Assembly: GCA_021234155.1 (NCBI GenBank)
Contig: JAJEKV010000030.1
Location: forward strand, 15,180,003 to 15,244,002
Direction of reading: 5' to 3'
Origin: Isoetes taiwanensis
Taxonomy: Eukaryota > Streptophyta > Lycopodiopsida > Isoetales > Isoetaceae
Length of the DNA stretch: 64,000 bases
Below, piece after piece: positions 23,571 through 35,443 of the stretch; within the stretch, counting starts at the first letter, position 1; each line of letters begins with the position of its first letter. The notes beneath the pieces are model-generated. The model was given only the letters and a program-made list of their open reading frames with translations, had not been told where the DNA came from and did not search any database. The translations under genes were made by a program, and so were the position numbers.

Positions 23571-25279
23571 TCCATTCTACAAGAAAAACAATAGTTGTTG
23601 AACAAGTGCCAATTATAGGAGAGAGCGTTCGGGGCAATGCGATGGGGATAAACATCTTTAGTGTTGAAGACGGGTAGAAGAGCATTGGAGAGACTAGCAA
23701 AACAATCGACAAGGTGGGGCCCTAGCGTAGCTCCAAACACTAAAATACTGCAGGAGAAAGGGAAAACTCATCAAAACTGCGGACTAGATAAATAATCTGC
23801 CCATTCATTTTTCAACCGTGGAACCCATACAAGCTCCAAATGGATATGGTGCTGATAACTAAAAATGAGAACCTCCGATAGTAGAATATGTAACAAGGGA
23901 GAACGGGAGCCACCACTCTGCAATGGAAAGAACACATTTTGGTTGTCACTATGAGCGATTACCAGAGAGTTGAATAATAAGCCCACACATCTCTAGAGAA
24001 CTTGAAAGGGGCCGGAACTACAGGAGAAAATAATATATGATCAGTAGGGACAATCCTTCAAAAGAAATGGAGAAGGTTAATATATTACCTGGTTACGGCA
24101 TGCTTGAGCCCGGTACATGCAATGCAACAAAATTATTAGCTCTATTCGCTAATAAATAAATGAAAGTGTAATGTCATCTCTACCAGATGTGCAAGCTACA
24201 TGGTTTGAACAGAGGATATCACCTGCATAATTAGAAAAGGAAGTAAAGTTAGAAAGGAACGGCGTATCACTTGAGCAAAATATCATTGAATATGAGGCGA
24301 GTTCAAAAGTTTTACTAGCCCACAAATCTATTACTTTGTCTTAGCAACAACCTAACTATACTCCAGCTCGTCCATTTCTGTATTATATTTGTCCATCTGG
24401 TCTGATTATCTGCACTTGTTCAAGAATGTATAAAAACATCCCTGTTAGTGAGAAAATCACAGATCCTTTTCCCTTGCCAAACGTGCTCCGACACTTACGA
24501 GCTCCTATCTTTGCTTTTGTAGCATAAAATTCTATGGAAATTTTGGACAATCACAGACCTATAAATCAGTATAAAATTTTCCATTGCAATATGGCTATTG
24601 TAAGCGAGTATACACAACATTTGTGTTTACTTCCATGGGACCTGCATGGAGAGAAAAACCAATGCCCAAGAAATATATAGAGAATAGAGGGAAAGAAAAG
24701 CCTTCTAAAAAATGCTGAGGTAGAGACTATCAAAATCTGTTTTGGACCTTCTATTTTTGACAGACTATGAATTATAATCCCATCAATCTCTATCGCGCCT
24801 TCTTTAACAGTGCTTGATTCTGAGGTAAGGATAAGAAAATTTGTTAAGAAGGAAACCTGAAATTTATGTTGACCTCTCTCCACAAATTTTCTCTGATCTA
24901 AACCTGCTCGGAGTTTGAACACTTCTCGATATGAACCATGGTTGCACATCTAGTCTGTGGTAAAATCCAAATTGACCAGTTTCCAATTCCCAAAAACTCA
25001 AGACCAATCAAAGGGCCCTGTGTTCCCCTCTTCAAACTAAACCCACTTCGTTTTCTGGGTCCTTTGTCCTGTAGAAAGTGAGAAAAGAAACACATGCTTC
25101 AAGACATAGTCACGACTGCTTTCTTTGCCATGGTCTTCAGATCTACAGCCCTAGATCTCCTGCGTTGCCATAGTCGTCGGATCTGCAGCCCTAGAATCTC
25201 AGCTGCATGATCTAGGGCGACACATAAAACAAGCATACACTATAATTTTATTATATAGGATATGCAAATAACAATCAAA
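23571..25279. other. Intergenic region, nothing recognised
   Basis: Several minus-strand frames (for example 23771-23986, where LELVWVPRLKNEWADYLS hints at an RNase H-like phrase, and 24566-24949) do not add up to a gene. They may be remnants of an older element. Confidence 0.35.
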
Positions 25280-26105
25280 GAGCTATGAGCAACTTTATAG
25301 TCCAAGGTGCTTGGTACAAGCCAGAAGATTTCATGGATTCTTGTAGGACGTCAACATGATCAAAATGGAAGAGGATAGACTAAGTGCCAACTCTAACATT
25401 GTCTGATTTTGAGCATCAATGATGGTACCATCTTCTCCATGACTGCAACCTCTTGAAGCTGGATGGTGAAGGTGCTTTTACTTGGTGCAATGGTCAGATT
25501 AATGGGGGTCATACAAGCTCTTGATTGGATAGGGCTTACTAGAATGCGGCTGCAGTTTTAGCATTTCTAGGTCTTTTTGAATTGCCTTATAAAAAAATCA
25601 TCATCCACAATTCATTTCAGATGAGCTTTTGTTGCCACGATATCCTGGACAATTTTTCTTTGTTTGAATATAAAGTCCTTGAAGGTGAATATATATGGTC
25701 ATAACAGGTCTCATCAGAGAGCTATGAGCATCTTAATGGTCCAAGATGCTTGGTATAAACCAGGAGATTTCATGGATTCTTGCAGGGACATCAACATGAT
25801 CAAAGTGGAAGAGGATCGGCTAAGTGCCAGCTCTAATATTGTGTCAAGATTTGAGCGTCAGTGATGGCACCATCTTCTCCATGACTGTAACCTCGTGAAG
25901 CTAGATGGTGAAGGTGCTTTTACTTGGTGCAATTGTCAGATTTGTGGGGAGCATACAAGCTCTCGATTGAATAAGGCTTACTGGAATGTGGCTGCAGTTA
26001 GCATTTCTAAAAAAAAAATCATCATCTACAATTCGTTTCAGATGAGCCTTTATTGCAACGCCGTCCTAGGTGGATTTGCTTTGCTTGATTATAAAGTCCT
26101 TGTTG
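25280..26105 (+). repeat. Tandemly duplicated fragment of a non-LTR (LINE) endonuclease domain
   Basis: Two ~400-bp copies lie at about 25280-25682 and 25709-26105; the second has lost a short segment near 26005. Across stops both copies read as the middle of a LINE-type endonuclease/exonuclease/phosphatase domain. GDFM-like and EEDRLSASSN phrases come first, then DCNLVKLDGEGAFTWCN and SSRL.KAYWN, matching the FTWxN...SRLDR pattern of plant LINE ORF2. No intact frame remains and no RT domain follows. Confidence 0.6.
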
Positions 26106-26667
26106 ACATTTCAAGGAGCTTGTAGCGGCATTTGGATAGCTACCTTTAACCGACGTCAAGAGATAGATGGCGTAGTGGATGCACTCGCACTGGTCAAATG
26201 TTTTGTCAAATAGTGGGGTTAAGAGTCTGCAACAATAGGTTGTGCTTTGGAAAATGCTTTGTATCATGATATTCTCTTCTCTGAGCAAGGATTCATCCCA
26301 GAGGTTCATGATCGAGACATTCTGGCATAAATTCAATCTTTAGAGGAGGCAAAGACTAAGGCAAGTATCCAGCAGTATTGTGATGGAGATCATTGTGGAT
26401 GCTGCTTCTTTTGTGCAACTAAGTGTCATTGCATGGCATCATCCATGTCTTAATTGCTTATAAAATGGTTCAATACACTCAAAGCTGGCAAATCTCAAGC
26501 AGCATCAGCACAGTAACTTTTAGGCATTTTTGGTAAGACACATATGCCCTTCAATAAAAAGGTGAGGTGCAGTTTTGTCTAGGATCTCTTCCATCATTTT
26601 GAAGGAGCAATATCTATCAATAAAGATAGCTATAACTGCTGTTGGTCTAGGTTCAACAGTTTTTCAC
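26106..26667. other. Spacer between LINE fragment and chromovirus remnant
   Basis: Nothing recognisable. The chromovirus similarity starts abruptly near 26668, so the truncation or insertion boundary of that element lies here. Confidence 0.45.
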
Positions 26668-28085
26668 TTTAAGGAGCGTGAGGCTTTCTGCTCTTATAAG
26701 AAGGAGGGCAATTTGCTTTATTACAAAGACAAGTTGTGTGTACCTGAGACTTCAGGAGTCCGAAAGCTCATTCTTCATGATACACACAATAGCCCTATAG
26801 CTGGACATGCAGGTTTCATGAAGACCTACTTTAAGATTCGCTCCAGCTATTTTTGGCCAAGCACGAAGAAAGATATTGCCAGATACATTAAGCAATGTCA
26901 AGTGTGTCAGCAAACTAAGGCCGAGCAGTTGAGAGTTCCAGGAGAATTGCAACCACTGGATGTGCCCAATGCCAAATGGGAGGTGATAACCATGGATTTT
27001 ATTGTGGGCCTTCCTCGTACCCTCCGTGGATATGACGCTTTAATGGTAGTGGTCGACAAGTTGTCCAAGATGGCTCATTTCTTACCATGTCATACCACAG
27101 ACACAGCCTTGGATACAGCCTTGTTGTTCGCGAAGGAAATCTTCAGATTACACGGGATGCCATGAGTAATAGTATCTGACAGGGATCCCAAGTTTGTAAG
27201 TGCATTCTGGAAGGATTTCTTTGCCACCATCCAGACCAAGCTTGCGATGAGCACAGCATATCATCCTCAGACGGATGGACAAACAGAGCGGACCAACCGC
27301 ATTATAGAAGATATGTTGTGAAGCTATGTGTGGAGTAAGCAATCTCAGTGGCCCGACTATATCTATTTAGTGGAGTTTGCTTATAATAGCATGAAACATG
27401 AGTCTTCTAGAATGTCTCCTTTCATGATAAATTATGGCTATCAATGCCTAACTCCAGACACATGGCATAATCCTGTTTCTAAAGTGGAGGTTTCTCAACA
27501 ACTCCTTTTGAAAATGCAAGCTTTGGTCGAGGAGGTTCGTGGTTATCTATTAGCTGCGCGTAGTCGTCAGAAAAGTGTGGCTGATAAGCACAGGACCCCA
27601 CGAGTGTTCCAAGTGGGCGATTCACTTTGGCTTAAGATTAAGGTTAAGCAAGCCAAGCTTAAAATTGGTAACTGCAAGAAATTGGCACCCAGATGGGCTC
27701 GGCCGTTCAACATTATTGAGCGTGTTGGAGAGCAGGCATATCGGTTGGATTTGCCACCCCGCTTGAAGATCCAAAGGTCTTTCACGTGAGTCTTCTGAAG
27801 CGACACACTTTGGATCCAGAGGAGATGTTGGATACACCCACCCTCCTGGAAATGACAGAAGAGCACCTAGAGATACTGCCTGAAGCTCTTCTTGATCGGG
27901 CCTATAAGCACACCAGAAGGACTCAAATGCTCCAATATTTGGTCAAGTGGAAACACTTGCCGGTGGAAGATGCTACGTGGGTAATGAAGATAGACCTTGA
28001 TAAGCATTATCCGGAATTCATGCGGGAATCTCAAGACCGCACCATCAACGATGCCATCAACCCCGCATCCGGCGGTAAGCATTAA
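26668..28085 (+). pseudogene. pol: Integrase-chromodomain part of Ty3/gypsy pol, broken by two TGA stops and a frameshift
   Basis: Integrase inserts the cDNA into the genome. The sequence shows the N-terminal HHCC zinc region (HDTHNSPIAGH through CQVCQQTK) and the catalytic core with MDFIVGLPRT, SDRDPKF and [13 protein letters not shown] supplying the D, D and E residues. A GPY/F-like segment (KKLAPRWARPFNIIERV) and a chromodomain with WKHLPVEDATWVMK follow. In-frame TGA codons at 27163 and 27318 each stand where relatives have an Arg codon, as expected from CGA to TGA decay. A one-base deletion near 27780 shifts into the chromodomain frame ending at 28085. Confidence 0.92.
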
Positions 28086-28732
28086 AGGCTTGATTCGGTG
28101 CGGGGTACATGCATCTTACATCAAAGTAGTTACCGATGATGAGATCACTTCGGCGTTCTCTAGGACGTGGTGCATTGTCAATGTCGGCATGACCACGGAT
28201 TGCTTGAAAAGCATGTAGTTGATAGGCCGCATTCATCTCGGCCATAATGGGAACTTGGCCATTCCCTATGCCGCTATGGATTGCGAACCTTAGGCATGAT
28301 AGGTTCCCTTGTAGATAGGTTTTTCTTAATTTCTTATGGGGGTGGTCCCTTCAACCACAACTTAACTATTATGTGTAAATACTAACGTATTGACATGTGC
28401 AGGCCAGTGAGCGGTACGTGACCTGCCCATGTATAGAGGGTTGCTGATGGCCCAAGCTTCCGTGTTTCATGTTTTCTTTCATGAATTTAATGCTACTTCT
28501 ATAATGTCCGTTATTGTACTCCGGTCCTTGAAATTTCTATGTTTCAATCATGTGAAATGCACATTGGTGCTTAAACAGTCTGTGATCTTTAAACTTAATT
28601 TATGTCTTATTTTCAGAAATAAGAAATTATTCTCATCTATTCATGTGTAACTTACTGTATTTCATACTAGTGAATTCTTAAAACACATGTTAGTTATTTT
28701 CAACTAACCCCAATGCTGAGGACAGCATTATT
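28086..28732 (+). other. 3' untranslated region of the truncated chromovirus
   Basis: No coding sequence. GTTACCGATGATG...GTGGTGCAATGTCAATGT-like phrases are shared with 57880-57950 of the full-length element, showing common descent. Confidence 0.7.
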
Positions 28733-28747
28733 CCAAGGGGGGGAGAA
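28733..28747 (+). promoter_or_regulatory. Polypurine tract
   Basis: ccaagggggggagaa lies directly before the TGTGACG start of the 3' LTR; it primes plus-strand DNA synthesis. Confidence 0.8.
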
Positions 28748-30086
28748 TGTGACGTTCCGTATATTTATACGGTATATGTATAAATATAAAGACACGTCAC
28801 GCTGTACATATACGCCACCATGGGGTATATTGACCTAAGGGGTGGAACATAAAAACGTATTAATCTAGCTATGCTATATTAACAAGAGCCTAAATAATAG
28901 AATAATTAACCTAAATAGCTTATTTAGTTAATTGTTAGATAAAGGGAGGCGCCACCTGGCCAAACTCGATTGGCTAAGTGGGGGATACTGTTCTGGGACA
29001 TCAAAGGGAAACCCTAGGTTACTCTGTGGCCTAATTTCGACCCAGCAGCAATAGCAACCAGGCGCTATCACCAGATTGAGATGGAGACACCCCAAGACAA
29101 CGGTTCTAGCCGAGCTAACGGTTAGTTCCTAGATTACCTTGATGATTGTAGTCTAGCGCTTCTCTGTAGTGTGTCTTTGGGTGTCCTAGATCCCACCAAG
29201 CTGTGGAATCTATGGCATCATTGAAGCACCAGATAAGGGGCCGTAGTGATGAAGTGTGGGGTGGGGTCTCGCCTGAGCATAAAAGGCTATGGGGACTCCT
29301 ATAGTGAGCTAGGCCTGATAGCATGTTTGGGTATGCGAGGGGGTAGGGTATATTATTCCCGACACTCCCCTAGGTAAGAGAGATGTGATCATCTTATACT
29401 TTGAAGATAAAGTTAGGGGAGTAAGTCAGGTACGGAAGGAGATGCTGATGGATCTCCTCCTCTAGTTCACCCATGGATTGCCACGGGACTGGAAATGGGG
29501 ACACTTTCGACTGCCTCATCGGACCGGGGAGATGTATGGGTGGGAGTAGTCCCGAAGGGTGATTCCTTGGGATTGCGTCTCCTTGAAGGCTACAATGGCG
29601 CCATAGCTTGATCCGGCTCATCCGCAAAGTGTGTAATGGGAGGGGCGGATGGAGTGGACTACCCTAGCCATCGTTTCTATGTCATCCAACGCCATGTTAT
29701 ACCATCTGGCGATCTCTTGAGACCGACACTTCTTCCCTTCCTCCACGAGGGAGATGGGCGGGTAGAACCACGGGGTTTAGGGTGTTTTACTTAGGACTAG
29801 ATGTATCTTCTTTGTCCGTATTGCTGGGATGGATGTGCCACCCTTTGTGGTGGTTTATTATGTATGATTTATGCTGTATGCTAACATGTATTCACGCTTC
29901 CGCGACTTAGGAGTACCATTGAAGGCATGGGCCGAATGACACCTCCGTGTCCTTCACCCGGTCATCTTTCTGTGGATGGTCCAAGTTAGACGGAGGGCCC
30001 TGCTCATGGCGAGCTGATTGCCATGGGAGGGGGAAGTCCCTATATGTATACGTCTGGAGTGCCGTATATGTTCAGGGAGCGTCACA
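28748..30086 (+). repeat. 3' LTR of the truncated chromovirus, 1339 bp
   Basis: It starts TGTGACGTTCC, ends GCGTCACA, and is related along much of its length to the 1.66-kb LTRs at 47051 and 58690. One shared phrase is CAAAGTGTG...GGGGCGGATGGAGTGGAC. A TGTGACG...CGTCACA inverted end is shared by all these LTRs. Confidence 0.88.
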
Positions 30087-30130
30087 TTAATGGATATTTT
30101 GAAGTAAAAACCTCAATTTTATGCTAAGAC

Positions 30131-30378
30131 CCCGGGGATACCACTTACTGTATAAGGGATATGCCATGTGCGAGGAAGGGGTCATAAAAAACCCCTTCGT
30201 ATACGCTTTTTTTAAGGTCTAAAAAACCCCTTTCCGTATGAAATACATCACTAGAGATTGGATTTTTTAAGGTCTAAAGAACCCCTTCCCGTACGTATTT
30301 GTACGCTTTAGGTCAAAAAAAACCCCTTATCGTCCACTCACATGGTATATACGGCCTACACTATGTGAATCCCCCGGG
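30131..30378. mobile_element. hAT-like MITE copy 1, 248 bp, 8-bp TSD GCTAAGAC
   Basis: GCTAAGAC at 30123-30130 is repeated exactly at 30379-30386. An 8-bp duplication is typical of hAT insertions. The termini are inverted: CCCGGGGATACCAC on the left and GTGAATCCCCCGGG on the right. The interior has alternating runs such as ACCCCTT and AAGGTCTAAA. It is non-coding and belongs with the copy at 62852. Confidence 0.85.
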
Positions 30379-30492
30379 GCTAAGACATCCAATTCTACTA
30401 AATTCGTTTCTATAAAATGTTAAGAAAATAGGAAACAATCGCCACCATTTCTATAGTTTAGAAACAGCTAGAGGATGATAAAGTCATCACTG

Positions 30493-31296
30493 GTTATTGT
30501 TAAGCTTTTTTGTTCTTCTTGGATTACATCTTCATGGCCTTGTGTAAAGGTAATGGTATGTACCAGAAGACAACTTCTTTAAGATTAGGTGAAGGTAAGC
30601 CTCTAGGCACTGTGACCTAAACGACAAAGATATTGATCCTTTTTTCTATTTCCAGGTATGTGTTCCTCTATTTTCCATGTAAAAGCTCCATCAAATAGCC
30701 CACTCTTTAACAACCAGGCAGATTCCATAATTGTTCCTATTCAAGCAAAGTACTTATCGGCAGCTATGCCATATCCTCTTTTGTTGTGGCATGAACCCTC
30801 TCGGTCCTTTTGAGTTGTATATAAACATTTTGCATGCTTGTTAATAGAATCCCTTTCACTAATAGAATTTCCTCCACTTCCTTGCATTCTAACCATGCCA
30901 CAAATCTTGCATAACTACTCTCTAAGCACGTCATGACTACTTGTCTTTATAAACAGATTACATGAGGCATTAGGGGACCACTGTGAAAGAGAGGATATCA
31001 ACAACCTTGCAAAAAAAACCTCAAATTGAATGGGTGGACATAAACATCAATGTGTACCATAGAAAGAGATGTTTCTATGAGCAGTATTATATGGATGTGG
31101 AAACTAAAACAACACAGTACAGATTATGGGCATTTGCAACACCTCAAGCTTTGTGGAATACATGTAACCAACAATTATAGTTAGGCAAGTTGGAACAATG
31201 AGATCAATATGCTGAGAACAAACCTTCTGGACATTCCAATGTAATTCGAGACATATTTTTATCATGTATATTGACATTATGTCTTCAAATCCCATT
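30493..31296 (+). repeat. Dispersed ~0.8-kb repeat, copy 2
   Basis: Matches 18099-18930 in the same orientation. Similarity starts at GTTATTG and stops at CAAATCCCATT in both copies. Confidence 0.85.
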
Positions 31297-33660
31297 ACTA
31301 AAACTTCACCTTAGTGCCAAACCTGTGTTGTGCACCGTCTTACAGAATTTATCTGATGGACAAGTTTTTGTTTAGAGAAATGGAATATAAGACACAATAT
31401 ATGAAAACAAATCCGCATAATAGTCTACTAAAAATATATAAAAATCTGATTGTAGACATGAACAGGTGTGGTCTTTTCATCAAAAGACTATAAGCTATGG
31501 TCATCAAAAACTATATTGCAAGATTGCTTCCTATTTCTTTGTGCAGTGCCGAGGGACAAAAGATCATAGCTTATCGGGAGGTAGACCGTAGCTTTGGTCG
31601 ATTTTGAGTAGTCTGGTCTTTTCATCAAAAACTGTAAGCTAAAAGTAGCCGATTTTGAGATGACAGGTAGATCATAGCTTTGGCCGATTTTGAGTAAACA
31701 GCAGAAAAACATTCTAGTTATAAAGGATTAAACCTGAGTCAAAGCAGTGCAAATACACAGGGTTTTTGCTGTCACATTTGGCATGGATGAAAGCAAAGGC
31801 ATGGGCATGGACGAAAAGGCAAAGGCAGGATGCAAATACACAGAAAAAATCACCATGACAGATAACTCAGATTTAGAGCTCTTACCTGGAGGCTGGAGCA
31901 GAGCAGATAGCGACCAGAATCGGCAGGCAAGGAAGCTGGAGATGTGGAGATTTTTTTGGGGGGGAACTTTACTATAATTTTTTTTTTGGCAAAAATAACA
32001 TTCGTTATTTCTCGTTATTTTTTTTTAATAACGGATCACGCGTTAGGAAATTGGGGCTAACACGTGATCTGCCAACCACTGAGGAAACCCTAAAAGATTC
32101 CTAAAACCCTAAAAAAACACGTAACCCTGCTAAAAAAAAAAAGGGAGTACAGGCGAAAATAAAAAATCAAACAAAAGCAAAAAGGCGGTTTTTTGGAGCT
32201 GGCCGGAATTGGCCTGGAACGGGCCGGAAAAGCACGTCAACTGCATGCTGCAGGTTTGGCTCGATAAGATTGTTGCTTGTTGGATTGGCTTAATATGGAT
32301 ATTCGGTATGGAATGAGGGTAGTGCTTGGGCTGTTAGAGATCATGCTAAGAATTCACACAAGTACAGAGTGCTGGATTATGCCGAGCTGAAACCGTATTT
32401 TGTCGTAAGTTCTATGAGTCTTCTATAAAACTTTTTCCTCATATTGCATACAAGACTTCCATTTTTCCAGTATTCCTGCATATATGTTGATTATGATTAA
32501 TCTTAGTGCTCTGTCATTCTTTGCAAGCCAACTTTAATTCTCATAGGGTTCAGATCCCTTCGTTTAGCACATTTTTTTTTATCTGTTAATTGCAGGAGAA
32601 ATACCCATTTACATTGCAGGAAAGCGAAAATGGAAAATTATGTGTGTCAGATGTGCAGCCTATCCTTTACTGCAGGGGCGCATTATTTTTGCCTCTTGTA
32701 TAAGAATTTATATTATTATATTCATCCTGTTTCTTTTATTGCCTATAAAGAGATCTTCCATCTTTGTAAGGAAATAAATGGTACAAAAGATTCACCGGCA
32801 GATCACGCTGCGATTGTGCTCTGTAGACGTGGTACCCAGTACACCTGCTCAAACAAAAAAAAAAAATGATTCTTGTAATCGTCCATGGTGAAATGTCACT
32901 ATAAGTTCTTTTAAGCTTTCTCACTAATCCAAACATAGACTTTTGATAAGGGAAGCCAAGCCAGTATGGTGTAGGTCCAGAATACTAAGGTTTGATTTAT
33001 GAAAGGAAAGGAAAAGATCTCTTTCACATTACCATCTCACAATTGAGCTATTTTAAACAGCCTTTTTCTATTACAACAAAAGTCCCATACCTTGGGGCCC
33101 TTATTCTACTTTGACATGTTATCCCCTCTCAAAGTTTATGCTGCATAGTTGCTCTAGATATATTAAATGCATTTGATCAGTCATATTACTGCTAAAGTGC
33201 TACATGCAACAAGTAGATGGCAGATTGAAAAGAAAAGTTGGACAGACAGGGATGGCAAGATAGTGCTAAGTAAACAACCCGAAAGCAAATATATTTCTTC
33301 TTAGATCTTGCGCCGAAACAAGATATAGATCAAAATGAGTAGATGTCAGAGCTCAATGATTGGGCACGGAAAGGTTGATGGATTTGTTTTACCAGATAAT
33401 GTATGGACTCTTCTTGTCTGCAACCCAAAAGGAAAATTGGAAAGAGAAAGAAAGGACTGGCATTAGTAAAACAATAAAAGTGGCATGCTGAAATATTCCA
33501 AGAGGTACATCAGGTGGTCCTAAAATGCATATTTTAAGTGTGAAATGGAAGTGGTCCAGCCAATATTTTTTTTTAACCAAAAGATTCTAAGTTTCTTAAC
33601 GGTTAAGGAATTCTGGATAGTGCAGAAATCACGAGCATTTTTCCTGTAAGGAGGATGATC
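31297..33660. other. Intergenic region upstream of the UGT gene
   Basis: No gene is recognised. Short direct repeats (GTAGA(C/T)C(G/A)TAGCTTTGG(T/C)CGATTTTGAGTA) occur twice at about 31579-31610 and 31669-31695. T- and A-rich homopolymers lie at 31950-32140. Confidence 0.45.
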
Positions 33661-33664
33661 TGGT

Positions 33665-33674
33665 TATAAAAAGG
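33665..33674 (+). promoter_or_regulatory. TATA box of the UGT gene
   Basis: TATAAAAAGG lies 39 bases before the ATG at 33713. That would place transcription start only a few to about fifteen bases upstream of the ATG, a short but possible 5' leader. Confidence 0.5.
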
Positions 33675-33712
33675 AGCTAAGGTGTTTTATGTGAGGCATC
33701 AAGGTGTGAGCT

Positions 33713-35356
33713 ATGGCGTCCAAAATTCATGTGGTAGCATTTCCTTTTCCAACTCCTGCTCACATAAACCCAATGATCCATCTTTCCTGCAGACTAGCAT
33801 CTCTAGGCTTGAATGTTACATTCATTAGCCTCATAGACACTCATTCTTGCTTGATCCAATCACCCCCTTCTGTTGATCCTCCCATAAACTTTGTCGCCTT
33901 GCCAGACCGCTCCGTCGGACTCCATAACACTAACCTTCAGCTCCTCCTCAGCTCCACTGAGAAATTGGAGCAAGACTTTGAGAAGTTGTTGCTTGACCTT
34001 GTCCAGGACATCAGCTCCCATGGTGGTAAATTGCAGTGCTTAATTTGTGATGTTTTCATGGGCTGGACCCAAGATGTTGCCAAAAGATTAGGCATTCCTA
34101 GAGCTGGATTGTGGGTTCCTTCCGCCTTGTGGAGCTGTATCAGTTTTCAGCTTCCTTTGCTAGTTGAAGATGGTTTCATCCCTGCAAAATGTAGGTTGCA
34201 AATCATTCATGTGCCACTCTGAAATTTATGAACAGTAGTCCGTACAGTAGAAGCATGCTGCTTAGTTAAGTTGTATGCATGATGCTATGATATTTCACCA
34301 TGCTAACCTTTTCAGATTTTGTTTATTCAACAGGCCACTTATAGAGTAAGATAGTTTAATTATGGAAGAACTTTAATGAGATCCTAATATATACACTATA
34401 TACCTTCACAGGACCTTTGTACTAATACCTTCAAGTGATATATGTATATAGGTAATGGTTCAGAGAAAGCAGTGAATAACATTCCAGGAGTTCCACCATT
34501 CAAACAATCAGATCTTCCCAACACCGTCCTCATTGAGGATCCATATGATCCAGGATATACGCGCAGAATCCACAGAGGAAAATGCATAAAGCAAGACAAC
34601 TGGACCTTCATCAACACTTTCCATGACTTAGAGCCAAACACCATTGCAGCCATGCAAAAGGAGGTGCAAAACTACATTCCAATTGGGCCTCTGCTGGAAT
34701 TATCAGGAAATGCACCAAAGGGCAAAAGAGTTGGGCCATGGGAAGAAGATACCTTATGTCTGGAATGGCTTGATGCACAGAGACCATGTAGTGTGGTGTA
34801 TGTATCATTTGGCTGCCTGGCAACCCTAAATATGGCAGAATTCAAAGAGCTTGCACTGGGATTAGAATCCAGCCTTCAGCCCTTTCTGTTAGTTATGAGG
34901 CCTAACCTGGTAGATGACCTTTGCCCTGAATTCTTGGAGGAGTTTAAAAGCAGAAGCAAAGGCAGAGGCACTATTATCAGCTGGGCCCCACAGATGGCTG
35001 TGCTCTCACATCCATCTGTTGGGTCCCACTTGAGCCACTGTGGCTGGAATTCCATGCTGGAAAGTATCTTCTGTGGAGTGCCCATTCTGGGATGGCCCTG
35101 TGTTGCAGAGCAAAAGCTGAATTGCTGGTATGTTGTGGAGCATTGTGCGATCGGCATGCGATTCCGTAAGGGAAATCATGGGGTTGTGGAGAAAGAGGAG
35201 GTGAAGAATGTTCTCTTAAGGATGATGATTGAGGAAGAGGGCCTCCTGGCCAGATCAAAGGTTAAGGAACTGCAAAAGGCTTGTGTCAATGCATCCCATG
35301 GTTCCTCCCACCTTAACCTTAGTTCCTTTGTAGAGGACATCAAATCTTGGCCCTAG
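33713..35356 (+). CDS. Family-1 UDP-glycosyltransferase (UGT), two exons, about 460 aa
   Basis: Plant UGTs transfer sugar from UDP-sugar to hormones or secondary metabolites in the cytosol. Exon 1 spans 33713-34190 and exon 2 spans 34452-35356. The donor reads AAAT|GTAGGT and the acceptor ATATAG|GTAATG. Joining in phase 1 keeps the frame and gives 460 codons plus stop, normal for the family. His17 (PFPTPAHINPM) is the expected catalytic base, and Asp113 (LICDVFMG) its partner. The C-terminal PSPG donor-binding box runs from WAPQMAVLSHPSVGSHLSHC through GWNSMLES and GVPILGWP to AEQ. The box ends in Glu-Gln rather than the commoner Asp-Gln. No signal peptide or membrane segment is seen. The substrate cannot be told from sequence. 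Exon 1 read without splicing would stop at 34222. Confidence 0.93.
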
Positions 35357-35437
35357 GGTGTACCATATATCCCTACCTATTATAACAAGCTAAAGTGTGT
35401 CCCATCAAACCTAATGCCCCTAGATCGGTCGTGATTC

Positions 35438-35443
35438 AATAAA
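35438..35443 (+). other. Candidate polyadenylation signal of the UGT gene
   Basis: AATAAA about 80 bases after the UGT stop codon, at a normal distance for a plant 3' UTR. Confidence 0.5.

Larger units (their letters stand above)
26668..30086 (+). mobile_element. 5'-truncated Ty3/gypsy chromovirus with intact 3' LTR
   Basis: The remnant keeps integrase with chromodomain, a 3' untranslated region, a polypurine tract and a complete 3' LTR that begins TGTGACGTTCC and ends GCGTCACA. LTR termini, PPT context (GACAGCAT...GGGGAGAA) and the 3' UTR phrase GTTACCGATGATG match the full-length element at 47-60 kb, so both belong to one family or to sister families. Because the 5' part is missing, no target duplication can be checked. 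Confidence 0.88.
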
